The notes under the pieces: model-generated
What the model saw: the letters and a program-made list of their open reading frames with translations, nothing else
What the model was told of the DNA's origin: nothing
Database searches by the model: none
Translations under genes and position numbers: made by a program
Source: Nomia melanderi
Taxonomy: Eukaryota > Arthropoda > Insecta > Hymenoptera > Halictidae
Assembly (NCBI RefSeq): GCF_051020985.1
Contig: NW_027475312.1
Location: 18,231 to 82,230, forward strand
Reading direction: 5' to 3'
Length of the DNA stretch: 64,000 bases
Shown here: piece by piece, positions 1 to 10,312 of the stretch
Layout of the letters: each line of letters starts with the position of its first letter
How positions within the stretch are numbered: the first letter of the stretch is position 1

Positions 1-347
1 TATTCGGGTACAGTTTCGTCTTAGACATAAGGACGAGAAGCGTTCTAGATGCGTGTTATGCGAGTACAGTTTGATCTTAGCCATAGGGCCCAGAAGCGAT
101 CTGGATGTGTGTTTTGAGAGTACACTTTGATCTTAGCCATAAGGCCGAGAAGCGATCTGGATGTGTGTTATGCGAGTACACTCTGATCTTAGCCCTAAGG
201 CCGAGACGCGATGTGGATGAGTGTCATGCGAGTACTCTTTGATCTTAGCCATAAGGCCGAGAAGCGATCTGGATGAGTGTTATGCGAGTACGCTTTGATC
301 GTAGCCATAAGTCCGAGGAGCGATCTGGATTTTGTTTATTCGAGTAC
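1..347 (-). repeat. 56-bp U2-like satellite, left block
   Basis: About six tandem monomers of 56 bp; for example the motif GATCTTAG starts at 73 and again at 129. They belong to the family of the large array at 19467-48300 and lie in the same orientation, so the U2-like strand is the minus strand. The block stops right after a GAGTAC motif at 347 and passes straight into the 10-bp repeat, without the reversed border monomers seen at the large array. It is probably the edge of a longer array outside the window. Confidence 0.95.
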
Positions 348-715
348 TAATAATAATCTAATAAACCTATATAAAACTGTATAAAACTATATAAAACTAT
401 ATAAAACATAATAAAACTAATAAAACTATATAAAACTGTATAAAACTATATAAAACATAATAAAACTAATAAAACTACAAAAAACTATATAAAACTAATA
501 AAACTATATAAAACTATATAAAACATAATAAAACTAATAAAACTATATAAAACTGTATAAAACTATATAAAACATAATAAAACTAATAAAACTACAAAAA
601 ACTATATAAAACTAATAAAACTATATAAAACTATATAAAACTATGAAAAAGTATATAAAACTAATAAAACTATATAAAACTATATAAAGCTATTATAACT
701 ATATTAAACTATTTT
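348..715. repeat. 10-bp AT-rich satellite (TATAAAACTA), left block
   Basis: Tandem copies of a 10-bp unit TATAAAACTA with frequent 9- or 11-bp variants (ACTAATAAAA, ACTGTATAAA). A longer unit recurs: the run from about 415 to 490 is nearly repeated at about 535-610. The block joins satellite 56-mers on the left to the control-region remnant of the mitochondrial insert on the right. No gene is visible. Confidence 0.93.
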
Positions 716-744
716 ATTATATTTATTCTATATATATATATATT

Positions 745-776
<32 letters not shown>

Positions 777-1334
777 AATATTTAATATATATATATATAA
801 ATATATGTATGTATATATGTTAACTATTTATATATTTATTAATGTAAAATATTTAGGGAGATTTTAATTATTTATTAAAGATTAATTTTAATTTAAATAT
901 TTAATTAAATATAAATGTATATACATTATATATTAATTATTTCTTTATATGAATATTAATATTTAATATATATATAAGTAATATTGTATATATATATATA
1001 TTAAATATTTATATATATAGTTTATAATTATTTATTAATTATATAATAATTTAATTTAATTAAATATATAATTGATTAATTTAATATAAATTTATGTAAA
1101 AATTATTTATTTTTTTATTAAATATTTATTTATAGATATTTTAGATAAGTAAGGTAAAAATTTTACCGAATAACATTTATAGAAAGTAAAAGAATTTTAG
1201 TCGGTAGTTTTAATTTTCAGTGAAAAAATTTAATCACTAATAAATTTAATAGATTTAATTTGAGTTAGGGAGATTTTAATTAAATTTAAAGAATTTGTTG
1301 TGAATATTTTTTTATAGATGAATTTTAATTGAAA
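716..1334. other. Mitochondrial control-region remnant (rrnS side)
   Basis: Very AT-rich, gene-free sequence upstream of rrnS, where insect mitogenomes have the control region. It holds TA microsatellites (about 727-815 and 985-1018). An 18-nt direct repeat, TTAGGGAGATTTTAATTA, lies at 853-870 and 1265-1282. A perfect palindrome, GGTAAAAATTTTACC, lies at 1153-1167. The border with the 10-bp repeat at about 715 is gradual, so the exact junction is uncertain. Confidence 0.7.
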
Positions 1335-2112
1335 AATAAAGGTTATTGATTTTAAAATTTTAATTAATTATTTAATTTAATTTATTATATAAAATTTTTA
1401 TTTATTAAAATTTTAATAGTTTTAATAATTTTATTTTAGTAATTAATTTTTTTTATTAATTAATGTTATAATGAGAAATTTAATTTAAATAAAGGATAAA
1501 TAAGTGCCAGCATCTGCGGTTAAACTTTATTTATAAATTGATTTAATTTTATTTTAAATAATTTGTTTAGATAATTAGTTTTTATTAAATTTTTATTGGT
1601 GAAATATACAATTTTAATTAATTTAATTTTTATAGATATTATTTTTATTAAATATTTAAAGTAAACTAGGATTAGATAGCCTATTATTGAATATTAAAAT
1701 TATAAGTTAATAATTACATGTTAATCATTAAAATTAAAAAATTTGGCGGTTAAATATCTTTAAATTAGAGGAACTTGTAGATTAATTGGATAATCCACGT
1801 TAAGACAAACTGAAGATTTTGATTATGTATTGTCGTTTAGTAGAGATTATAAATTTAAGTTTTATAATTTAAAAATATTTTTTTTAAATATAAGAATTCA
1901 GATCAAAATGTATTTTTTTTTAGATTTATATGAGTTACATTAAATTAAATTTTTGAATTTAAAATTTTAATATTTTTATAAAATTGGATTTAAAAGTAAA
2001 ATAAATAAAATTCTATTGTTTGAATTTATTTTATTTAATGTTCAAATCGCCCGTCAATTTCATTAAAATTGAAATAAGTCGTATCAAAGTGAGTGTATTG
2101 GAAAATGTACTT
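1335..2112 (+). rRNA. rrnS: rrnS, mitochondrial 12S rRNA (numt copy)
   Basis: Small-subunit rRNA of the mitochondrial ribosome. Conserved landmarks are the 530-loop equivalent GTGCCAGCATCTGCGGTTAA near 1504, the motif ACTAGGATTAGATAG near 1665, and the 3' decoding region CGCCCGTCA near 2049 followed by AAGTCGTATCAAAG. The length is about 780 nt, normal for insects. The 5' end is placed by length and is approximate. It lies just downstream of the control-region remnant and before trnV, the standard order. As part of the numt it is presumably not transcribed. Confidence 0.88.
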
Positions 2113-2188
2113 ATTTAATTTTAGTTTAATAAAAATTTTTTATTTACAATAAAAAGATTAATTTTTATAATTTAAAATTTTATTAAAT
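2113..2188 (+). tRNA. trnV: trnV(TAC), numt copy
   Basis: It sits between rrnS and rrnL, the usual place. Anticodon loop TTTACAA near 2142-2148 is closed by a T-rich/A-rich stem, giving anticodon TAC. Acceptor strands ATTTAAT (2113-2119) and ATTAAAT (2182-2188) pair. The T arm is long and AT-only, so the ends are approximate. Confidence 0.7.
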
Positions 2189-2546
2189 AGAATTTATATA
2201 TATATAATATTTGTTATATTTATTTTTTTTTTTAAGTAATTTAATTTTATATTGTTTTAGTAAAATTTTTGAATAAATTTATTTTTTATTTAATAGTATT
2301 GTGAAAGAAATGTTTTAATTTTATAAAAATAAAATTTATTTTTGTACCTCTTGTATCAGGGTTATTTAATTTATATGTATAAATATATGAATCTCGAAAA
2401 TAAAATGATCTAAATAAATATAATATTATATGTAGCAAAATGTTTATTAATATTTATTTAGAAATGAAATTTTTTTCAAATTTTAGATATCTAGTTATTT
2501 TAGAATTGAATTTAATTCATATATTTAAATTAATTTTTATTATTTT

Positions 2547-2590
<44 letters not shown>

Positions 2591-3592
2591 TATATTTAAT
2601 TAAAATTTATTATATATATATATGTATGTATATATATAATTTAAAATTTATTAAATATAAAAAATTTATGGGAGAATCTATAAATTTATTTTATAATTTT
2701 AAAATTAAAGTTTATAAATTTATAAACATAAAATTTGTTATTAATATAAAAAATTTTATAATTTATTTTTATTTATTATTAATTTAATTTTATTAATGTA
2801 TTTTTTATAAAATAATATTTTAAAATTAATTGAAATTATTTATAATGATTAAATTAGTAATTAAATTTATTTAAAAATAAAATAAATATTATATTTATTT
2901 ATACTTAAAGAATTCGGCAAAATTTATATTCAAATGTTTAACAAAAACATTTCTTTTTGATTTTATTTTAAGGTAAGCTCTACTCAATGAATTTGATTTT
3001 AAATAGTTGCAGTATTCATGACTGTGCAAAGGTAGCATAATAATTTGGCTTTTAATTAAGGTCTTGTATGAATGAGTTAATGAAATATAAACTGTTTCAA
3101 GTATAAATTATGAATTTAAATTTTAAGTAAAAATGCTTAATTTTTTTTAAGGGACGAGAAGAGCCTATAGAATTTTATAATATAGTTTATTAAATATTTT
3201 TAAAATTTAATTTTTAATTAATTGATTTATTATTAAATTGAGAGGATATTTAAATTTAATAAACTTTAAAATATTTTTATCAGTAATTATTGTAAAATTT
3301 TTGAGATTGTTTATAAGAATTATTAGAAAAAATTACCTTAGGGATAACAGCATAATATTTTTGGAAAGATCATATTTATAAAAATGTTTATGACCTCGAT
3401 GTTGAATTAAAATTAAATTTAAATGAAGATATTTAAATATTAAGTCTGTTCGACTTTTTAAATTTTACATGATTTGAGTTCAGATCGGTGTAAGCCAGAT
3501 CAGTTTCTATCTTTAAATTAATTTTAAATTTTTGTACGAAAGGACTAAATTTATATAAATATTATTTTTAGTATAATTTAAATTTATTAATA
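2189..3592 (+). rRNA. rrnL: rrnL, mitochondrial 16S rRNA (numt copy)
   Basis: Large-subunit rRNA of the mitochondrial ribosome. Domain V landmarks are GGGACGAGAAGAGCCTATAG near 3150, CCTTAGGGATAACAGC near 3335, and CAGATCGGTGTAAGCCAG near 3481, followed by the sarcin-region-adjacent GTACGAAAGGAC near 3534. TACCTCTTGTATCAGGGTTA lies near 2344. A TA microsatellite expansion sits in a variable region at about 2549-2586. The length of about 1400 nt is normal. An open frame at 2440-2787 inside it is only low-complexity AT sequence. Confidence 0.92.
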
Positions 3593-3665
3593 ATTATCTT
3601 GACAGAAAAGTGTTATAAATTTAGAATTTATGAATATTATAAGAATAAGTATTATAATAGATAAT
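3593..3665 (+). tRNA. trnL1: trnL1(TAG), numt copy
   Basis: Acceptor strands ATTATCT (3593-3599) and AGATAAT (3659-3665) pair. The anticodon arm around 3616-3630 presents TAG in a TTTAGAA loop. It lies between rrnL and nad1 as in the ancestral insect order. Confidence 0.85.
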
Positions 3666-3666
3666 A

Positions 3667-4622
3667 ATTTTATTTGAATTTAAGATAATTATTTTAGATC
3701 TTTTTATATTTATTATTTTATTAATTTTCAATTTAGTTAGAATAGCTTTTTTGACATTCTTTGAACGTAAATTGTTACGTTTAGTTCAATTTCGGGTAGG
3801 TCCGAATAAAGTTGGATTTTTAGGGTTTTTTCAACCTTTTAGAGATGCAATTAAATTATTGTGTAAAGAGTTGTTTTTCGTTATAAAAAGAAAGTTTTTA
3901 ATTTATAAGTTTATACCAATTTTAATATTTTTGTTTTCTATATTAATTTGATTTATTTATCCAATAAATTGTTATATAATTTTTATTGATTATGGAATTT
4001 TATTTATGTTAATAATTATTGGTTAAATTGTTTATCCTGTAATGTTAAGAGGTTGAATTTCTAATTCAAATTATTCAATATTAGGTTCTATTCGATCTAT
4101 TGCTCAATCAGTTTCTTATGAAGTTAGTTTATTTTTAATTTTGTTTATTTTAATTTTATTAATTGAAGATTTTTCATTATATAATTTTTTAAAGTATCAA
4201 TTTTATATGTATATATTTATATATATATTTCCTATTTATTTAATATTTTTAATTAGTATATTAGTTGAATTAAATCGTTCACCTTTTGATTTAATTGAAG
4301 GTGAATCTGAGTTAGTTTCAGGTTTTAATATTGAATATTTTAGAAGTATATTTACATTAATTTTTATATCTGAGTATTTAAGAATTGTTTTTGTTAGAGT
4401 TATTATAGTATAAATTTTTTTTGGTTTATATTTAATAAGTTGAAATTTTGTTTTATTTGTTAATATTCATTTTTTTTTATTATTTTGATACGTTCAATTT
4501 GTCCTCGAATTAGTTATGATCAATTAATAGATTTATGTTGAAAAAAATTTTTATTAATTTCTTTATATTATATTTTATTAAATTTTATATTTAAGGAATT
4601 TTTATTAATAATTATTTTTTAA
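3667..4622 (+). pseudogene. nad1: nad1, NADH dehydrogenase subunit 1 (broken numt copy)
   Basis: Membrane subunit of respiratory complex I (H+-translocating P module). Typical landmarks are the FERKxLRLVQFRVGPNKVG region (about 3757-3810), the GW-SNSNYS segment (about 4051-4080) and the ELNRSPFDLIEGESELVSGFN quinone-site loop (about 4267-4330). Start ATT at 3667 directly follows trnL1. Breaks: in-frame TAA at 4024-4026 and 4411-4413, and a 1-nt loss near 4490 between a Trp codon and the conserved RS(I)CPR segment. With that base restored the length is 957 nt, or 319 codons. TAA stop is at 4620-4622. TGA at 3949 is Trp in the mitochondrial code and is not a break. Confidence 0.9.
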
Positions 4623-4688
4623 AGTTAATAGATTTAATAAATCTATATTATATTTTCAAAATATATGCTTATTTCAAGCTCGTTAACT
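4623..4688 (-). tRNA. trnS2: trnS2(TGA), numt copy
   Basis: The minus strand reads AGTTAACGAGCTTGAA at the 5' end and ATTAACT at the 3' end. The TTTTGAAAA anticodon loop gives TGA. It lies between nad1 and cytb, the ancestral place, and overlaps the cytb stop by one base. Confidence 0.88.
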
Positions 4689-5841
4689 TAGTTATAATAA
4701 ATAAGTTTATCTCAAAAATAATTTAAAATTGGAGAAATAAAGAAGTAGGAAAAATAGATAATTGAAAATAATTGTGTTAATTGAATATATGGATATTCAA
4801 TTAATTGTTTTCCTAGTCATGTTAATATAATAAATGATATAATAAATAATCAAAAATTTATTTTATTTAAATAATAATATTTACATGAATTTATATTAGT
4901 TTTATTTAATATTGTTAATGTAATTAAAATTAAAATTGATAATAATAGAAGAATTACACCGCCTAATTTATTTGGGATAGACCGAAGAATAGCGTATGCA
5001 AATAAGAAATATCATTCAGGTTTAATATGTTCAGGAGTAACTATAGGATTTGCAAAAATAAAATTATCAGGATCACTTAGTATACAAGGAAATTTGATTG
5101 TAATTGAAAAAAAAGTATTAAAATAATTATATAACCAAATAAATATTTAATAATAAAATAAGGATTAAAAGATAATATGTAAAGTTTTCTTCTTAAGCCT
5201 ATTGAATTATGAGAAAATCTTAAATGTAAGAAAAATAAATGTAGAATTACTATTAATAAAATAATTATTGGTAAAATAAAATGAAATGAATAGAATCGAT
5301 TTAGAGTAGCATTATTAATTGAAAATCCTCCTCAAATTCATTGAACTATTATTTGTCCTAAATATGGGATAGCTGATAATAAATTAGTAATTACGGTTGC
5401 TCCTCAAAAAGATATTTGTCCTCAAGGTAATACATATCCTAAGAATGCTGTTGCTATAGATAATAATAGAATAATAATTCCAATTAATCATACTTTTGTA
5501 AGTGTACATGAAAAATAATAAATTCCTCGAGCGATATGAATAAATATTGATATAAAAAAGAATGAGGCTCCATTTATGTGAGTTAATCGTATAAATCACC
5601 CAAGATTAATATTTTTTATAATATGGATAGTTCTATCAAATGCTAGATTAATGTTAGGGCAGTAATGAAAAGATAAGAATAATCCTGAAATGATTTGAAT
5701 TATTAGGAATAAACCTAAAATTGATCCTAGATTTCATAAATAATTAATACTTATGGGTGTTGGTAAGTTAATTAATGATATATTAAGTATTTTTGTTAAT
5801 GGATTAAGATTAATTAACTTATGAAAAATTTTTTTTTTCAT
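4688..5841 (-). pseudogene. cytb: cytb, cytochrome b (frameshifted numt copy)
   Basis: Haem-carrying core subunit of respiratory complex III. Visible motifs include the Qo-site GATVITNLLSAIPYLG and WGGFSINNATLNRF, haem-ligand histidines in the SFHY and HMNGASFFF regions, and the late segment [39 protein letters not shown]. ATG at 5841, TAA at 4690-4688. The frame is open except for a 1-nt shortening of the homopolymer at 5107-5114; with one extra base the gene is 1155 nt, or 384 residues, a normal length. Because this break is in a homopolymer it could be a sequencing error, unlike the stops in neighbouring genes. Confidence 0.92.
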
Positions 5842-5846
5842 AAATA

Positions 5847-6365
5847 TTAATTTTTGATTTTTCGTAATGATAAATTTGTTTTGTTAATTGTGGAAATTTT
5901 TATTGTTAAAATTAAAATTAATAATAATAAATTTACTAAATAAAAAGTGATTAAAATATAAGGATATTCAAAGATTTTATAAATATTAATATTTTCATTA
6001 ATTGAATTAATTATTATTTTATTTTTGTTTAAGTATAAATTTATGATAAAAAATAATAAGAATATATAATTTATGAAGATAAAGTAATTATTTATCTTAT
6101 TTTTTTTATAAAATAAGTTATTTATTAATCTAACAAAGTATATAAATATAATTAGTATTCTTCTAATGATTGTGATAAAAATTATTATTAAGTATAAAGA
6201 TTTTTTTGGTATAAAGATATAATTTATTATTATTAAAGTTAGGGTGTATTAAATTAATATTAATATAAGATTTATTGGAGAGAAATTATTTTCTGAAATA
6301 TTATATAATTTTATTCATATTAATATAATGATTTTAAAAATGATAATTTTAATAAATAGGTTTAT
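5847..6365 (-). pseudogene. nad6: nad6, NADH dehydrogenase subunit 6 (broken numt copy)
   Basis: Small, poorly conserved membrane subunit of complex I, identified by position between cytb and trnT/trnP, by length (173 codons) and by hydrophobicity. A stretch ends in MLIMFMYFVSLMNN, equivalent to the family's GGMLVLFIYVSSLA segment. Start ATA at 6365, TAA at 5849-5847. An in-frame TAA at 6249-6251 lies where related proteins usually have Gln (CAA), so a single C-to-T change would explain it. It is five bases from the cytb start. Confidence 0.85.
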
Positions 6366-6368
6366 TAG

Positions 6369-6432
6369 CTATAAGAATAAAGTTCTACTTTTAATTTACA
6401 AAATTAATATTTTATGTATTTAAATTATATAG
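6369..6432 (-). tRNA. trnT: trnT(TGT), numt copy
   Basis: Minus strand: acceptor CTATATA pairs partly with the 3' end CTTATAG, and the anticodon loop TTTGTAA gives TGT. It lies divergent from trnP between nad6 and nad4L, as in the ancestral order. Confidence 0.78.
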
Positions 6433-6447
6433 CTTAATTTAATTTTA

Positions 6448-6516
6448 TCAAGAAATAGTTTTAAAAAAATTTTAATTTTGGGAGTTAAAGATATTATTTT
6501 AAAATAATTTTTTTGA
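6448..6516 (+). tRNA. trnP: trnP(TGG), numt copy
   Basis: The TCAAGAAATAG start and TTTTGGGAG anticodon arm give anticodon TGG. Acceptor strands TCAAGAA and TTTTTGA pair. It lies next to trnT on the opposite strand. Confidence 0.85.
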
Positions 6517-6583
6517 AATTTGTTAAATAAATTTATTTAATAGATTATTATAATTTTTTTAAATTATAAGTGCATTTAATTAT

Positions 6584-6844
6584 ATATTATTATTATTTGT
6601 AATTATTTTATTAATGATATTAAGATTTAAGAGATTTTTATTAATTTTAATTTGTTTAGAGTTTTAATTAATTTTAATTTTACATTTAGTTTTAATATTA
6701 TTAAATTTGGATTTAAAAGATTGATTATTTTTAATTATTTTAATTATAGGAGTTTGTGAAAGTATAATTGGATTAGGATTAATAATTAGAATAATTTTTT
6801 TATTTGGGAATCAAAGTGTAAAAGTATTAAATTTAATATGATAA
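6584..6844 (+). pseudogene. nad4L: nad4L, NADH dehydrogenase subunit 4L (broken numt copy)
   Basis: Small three-helix membrane subunit of complex I. The frame holds the family signature CLEF near 6653-6664 and GVCESMIGLGLM near 6751-6786. An in-frame TAA at 6665-6667 directly follows CLEF, where a hydrophobic residue is expected. The end TGA-TAA at 6839-6844 overlaps nad4 by seven bases (ATGATAA), the standard insect arrangement for this pair. The start ATA at 6584 is the best guess; 67 bases between it and trnP hold no recognisable gene. Confidence 0.85.
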
Positions 6845-8110
6845 TTTATATAATTTTTATAATAATTTTATTAATTTTTTTTAATAATAAGCATTTATTA
6901 GGAATATTAATATTATTATTTTGTGTAATTCCATTTTTTTGTTTTAATCAATTTGTAGAAAATGGAATAATTAATGAAATATTTAGAATGAATTTATATT
7001 CTTACATATTATTATCATTAACATTTTTAATTTTTGGTTTAATTTTTATTTTTTTTTATGTTAAAAATAATGATTTTTTTTATTTTAAAATGTTAATAGT
7101 AATATTATTAATTTCTTTAATTTTTGTATTTACTTCAATAAATTTATTAATATTTTATTTTATATTTGAAATTAGATTAGTTCTTATATTTTTTATTATT
7201 ATAAAATGAGGTTTAGGTGAAATACGAGGATTAGCTTCATTTTATTTATTATTTTATACAATATTTTTTTCTTTACCTTTTTTAATTTTTATTTTGGATT
7301 TATGTTATTTTTATAATATTTTAATGATATATTATTTTGAAATATTAAAAATTAAGTATTTGAATATATTTATACTTTTATTTTTTATATATACATTTTT
7401 TGTTAAGATTCCTATATTTATATTTCATTCTTGGTTATTAAAAGCTCATGTTGAAGCTCCTGTTATTGGGTCAATAATTTTAGCAGAGATTTTATTAAAA
7501 TTAGGAGTTTATGGTTTAATTCGATTTATGTTAATATTTATAAAAAATTTTATTGAATTTAATGAAATTATTATATATTTTAGAATTGTTGGATCAATAT
7601 TAATTAGTATTTTATGTATACGTCAAATTGATATGAAAATTTTAGTAGCTTATTCTTAGAATGATAACATTAATAAATAGTGGAATTAAAGGGAGATACA
7701 TAATAATAATTTCTCATGGCTTATGTTCATCAGGGTTATTTTTTTTAGTAAATTTATGTTATTTATCAAGAAATAGACGATTAATATTAATAAATAAAGG
7801 ATTAATAAATTTATATCCTAGAATGTCTTTAATATGATTTTTATTATGTACATCAAATTTATCTGCTCCATTATCATTGAATTCAATTAGTGAAATTTTT
7901 TTAATTATAAGTTTAGTTAATTGAAATTTTTTAAATTTATTTATTTTAATAGTTTTAATATTTTTTGGATTTTTTTATTCATTAAATTTATTTAGGTATA
8001 CACAACATGGTGAATTTAATTTTTGTAAAATTAATAAATATAGTTTAATTGTTTTATCTCATTGAATCCCTTTAAATTTATTTATTTTTAATTTATCAAT
8101 ATTTTTATAA
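6838..8110 (+). pseudogene. nad4: nad4, NADH dehydrogenase subunit 4 (frameshifted numt copy)
   Basis: Proton-pumping antiporter-like subunit of complex I. Motifs: WGLGE with SFYLLFYT (about 7207-7260), the core KIPMFMFHSWLLKAHVEAPVIGSM followed by LAEILLKLGVYGLIRF (about 7405-7530), RQIDMKILVAYS (about 7621-7656), and, in a shifted frame, SYMMMISHGLCSSGLFF. ATG at 6838 overlaps nad4L; TAA at 8108-8110. The break is at about 7657-7663, where a few bases (2 or 5) of the normally conserved SS(I/V)xHM segment are missing, putting TAG in frame. It is not in a homopolymer, which favours true decay over sequencing error. Confidence 0.9.
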
Positions 8111-8124
8111 TTTGATTTTATTAA

Positions 8125-8186
8125 ATTTAAGTAGTTTACAAAAAATATTGAATTGTGATTTCAAAGATGTAATGTTTACTTTAAAT
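8125..8186 (+). tRNA. trnH: trnH(GTG), numt copy
   Basis: Acceptor strands ATTTAAG (8125-8131) and TTTAAAT (8180-8186) pair with one G-U. The anticodon loop ATTGTGATT gives GTG. It lies between nad4 and nad5 as expected. Confidence 0.85.
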
Positions 8187-8198
8187 TATTATTATAAG

Positions 8199-9867
8199 AT
8201 TTATGGTTTATTTTTTATTTATATTTTTCTTTTCTTTTTTTTCGGATTTTATTTATATTTATTTAAAATTATTTATTTTATGGAATGAATAATTGTTGAA
8301 ATGAATTCTATAAAATTTAGATTTGTTATTTATATTGATTTTATATGTATAATATATTTACGTACAGTTATTTTAATTACTGGAATTGTTATATTATATA
8401 GTGTTGAATATATAGAAGAAGATTTATATATTGAACGTTTTAAATTGTTAGTTTTTATTTTTATAATTTCTATATGTTTAATAATTTTAAGACCTAGAAT
8501 AATTGGTATTATTTTAGGTTGAGATGGGTTGGGGTTAATTTCTTATTGTTTGGTAATTTATTATCAAAATAAAAATTCTTATAATTCTGGTATATTAACT
8601 ATTTGTTGTAATCGATTACGGGATGTAGCTTTAATTTTAATTGTTTGTATATTGTCATTTTTTGGTTCTTGAAATGTTTTTTTTTATCAGGATTATAAAT
8701 TAATTTTATTATTTATGTCAATTATAATATTAACAAAAAGTGCACAGTTTCCATTTTCTTTTTGGTTACCAGCAGCTATAACTGCACCTACACCTGTTTC
8801 TTCTTTAGTTCATTCTTCTACTTTAGTAACTGCAGGTGTTTATTTATTAATTCGTTATAATAAAATATTTATAGATTTAAATTTTATGAATATTGTTATA
8901 TTATTAATTTTTAGTTTTACAATATTTATGTCTGGATTAATAGCAAATTTTGAAATAAATTTTAAAAAGATTATTGCTTTATCAACTTTAAGTCAATTAA
9001 GTTTTATAATAAGGATTTTATTGTTAGGTAATATTGATTTAGGATTTTTTCATTTAATTTGTCATGCTTTATTTAAGTCTACAATGTTTTTAAGTGTTGG
9101 AAGATTTATTCATATAAATTTAGGTATACAAGATTTACGTTTTTTTGGGGGAAATTATTATGTTAATCCTTTAAAAAGATTAATATTTATTTTATCAATT
9201 TTAAATTTATGTGGATTTCCCTTTATTACTGGTTTTTTTTCTAAGGATTTAATTATGGAGATATTTTATAATTTTAATTTACTTACTTTTATTATAATTA
9301 TGTTATATATTTCAATTGTATTTACGATAAGTTATAGTATTCGTTTATTAAATTGGGTATTAATTTATTATGTTAATTATTTTATATATATGAAGGAGGA
9401 TTAAAATATATAAGTTATTCTTTTTTTTATGAGTTTTTTTAGAATTTTTTATGGTAAATATTTTTATAATATATTTATTTATGAAAATTTTAAGATAACA
9501 TTAAATGATAAATATATTTTATTATTTATATATTTTTTGTCTTTAATATTTTATTTTGAATTTAAAAGTTTAATTTTTTTAAAAAAAGAATATTTTGAGG
9601 TATTTAATTTTATTTTAAGTACATTTTATTCAGAATATTTATTAAAAATTTTTTATATTTGATTTATTAATAAAATATTTAATTTTGAGGTTATATTTGA
9701 TAAATCTGTAGATAAAGTTTTTATAATAAATTTAAAATTTTTAATTAATTTTATAATTAAAAATGGTATTTTAATTAAAATTTATAAAGAAAATATTGGT
9801 GTTGTAAATATATTATTTTATTATTTTATTATTTTTATATTTTTTTTATTTATACAAGTTTTATTAT
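8199..9867 (+). pseudogene. nad5: nad5, NADH dehydrogenase subunit 5 (broken numt copy)
   Basis: Largest antiporter-like subunit of complex I. Motifs: GWDGLGLISYCLVIYYQN (about 8518-8571), KSAQFPFSFWLPAAMTAPTPVSSLVHSSTLVTAGVYLL (about 8736-8852), LSTLSQLSFM (8979-9008), CHALFKSTMFLSVG (about 9061-9102) and CGFPFITGFFSKDL (about 9208-9252). Start ATT at 8199 is inferred; it ends with an incomplete T at 9867 against trnF, which polyadenylation would complete in a live gene. Breaks: two in-frame TAA codons at 9402-9404 and 9411-9413, where the frame otherwise continues to the end. Confidence 0.9.
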
Positions 9868-9932
9868 ATTTAAATAGCTTAAATTTAGAGTATGATATTG
9901 AAAATATAATTGTAATTGTTAAATTTTTAAAT
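9868..9932 (+). tRNA. trnF: trnF(GAA), numt copy
   Basis: Acceptor strands ATTTAAA and TTTAAAT pair, the D arm is TAGCTTAAATTTAGAG, and the anticodon loop ATTGAAAAT gives GAA. It directly follows nad5. Confidence 0.88.
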
Positions 9933-10002
9933 ATTTATAAATTTTTAAGTAATAAATTTTTTTTATACTGAAAATATAATGTTTTTAATAAACTATATAA
10001 AT
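9933..10002 (-). tRNA. trnE: trnE(TTC), numt copy
   Basis: The minus strand begins ATTTATATAGTTTATTAAAA with anticodon loop ATTTTCAGT. Acceptor strands ATTTATA and TATAAAT pair. It abuts trnF on the opposite strand. Confidence 0.85.
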
Positions 10003-10005
10003 TTA

Positions 10006-10064
10006 GAAATATAAATGATTTATGTCATTTTGAAATGAATTAGAAGTTCATAGTTTATTATTTC
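10006..10064 (-). tRNA. trnS1: trnS1(TCT), numt copy
   Basis: Short tRNA without a normal D arm, as is usual for animal mitochondrial trnS1. Acceptor GAAATA pairs with TATTTC, and the anticodon loop CTTCTAA gives TCT. TCT instead of GCT is common in Hymenoptera and supports the donor assignment. Confidence 0.78.
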
Positions 10065-10065
10065 A

Positions 10066-10133
10066 TTAATTGGAATATTTTGTATTCATTTAAATTATTA
10101 ACATTAATTTACCTCTATTTTGGTTTCAATTAA
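10066..10133 (-). tRNA. trnN: trnN(GTT), numt copy
   Basis: The minus strand begins TTAATTGAAACCAAAATAGA, very close to the insect trnN consensus. The anticodon loop TGTTAA gives GTT. Acceptor TTAATTG pairs with CAATTAA. Confidence 0.88.
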
Positions 10134-10137
10134 TTGA

Positions 10138-10202
10138 GATATATTATAAAATTATTTTAAATTGCAATTTTAATGTTATATATTAATTTATTAAATAATA
10201 TC
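10138..10202 (-). tRNA. trnA: trnA(TGC), numt copy
   Basis: The minus strand contains AATTAATATATAACATT and an anticodon arm with loop ATTGCAA, giving TGC. Acceptor GATATTA pairs with TATATC. Here trnA lies between trnN and trnR, whereas the ancestral order has trnA next to nad3. Confidence 0.82.
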
Positions 10203-10212
10203 CTAATTTTAT

Positions 10213-10285
10213 ATATATATATATAGGAATAAGTTTATCCAAATAATTAAGTCGAAATTAATTTGTATTATTTTACTTTATATAT
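10213..10285 (-). tRNA. trnR: trnR(TCG), numt copy
   Basis: The minus strand has an anticodon arm with TTTCGAC, giving TCG, and a D arm in AAGTAAAATAATAC. Both acceptor strands are made of TA repeats, so the ends are approximate. It lies next to nad3, swapped with trnA relative to the ancestral order. Confidence 0.72.
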
Positions 10286-10312
10286 ATATATATAATTTTT
10301 TTAAATTCATAT

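Noticed and set aside
348..715. Multiple TATA boxes as promoters
   Set aside because: TATAAAA is part of the repeat unit and occurs hundreds of times; nothing marks any copy as a promoter.
2440..2787. 115-codon open frame
   Set aside because: It lies inside the mitochondrial 16S rRNA and encodes only AT-rich low-complexity residues.
5384..5599. 71-codon frame on the minus strand
   Set aside because: It is an out-of-frame reading of the cytb copy.
6517..6583. Possible extra tRNA between trnP and nad4L
   Set aside because: There is a hairpin with a T-rich loop, but no consistent cloverleaf could be drawn and all 22 tRNAs are already accounted for.
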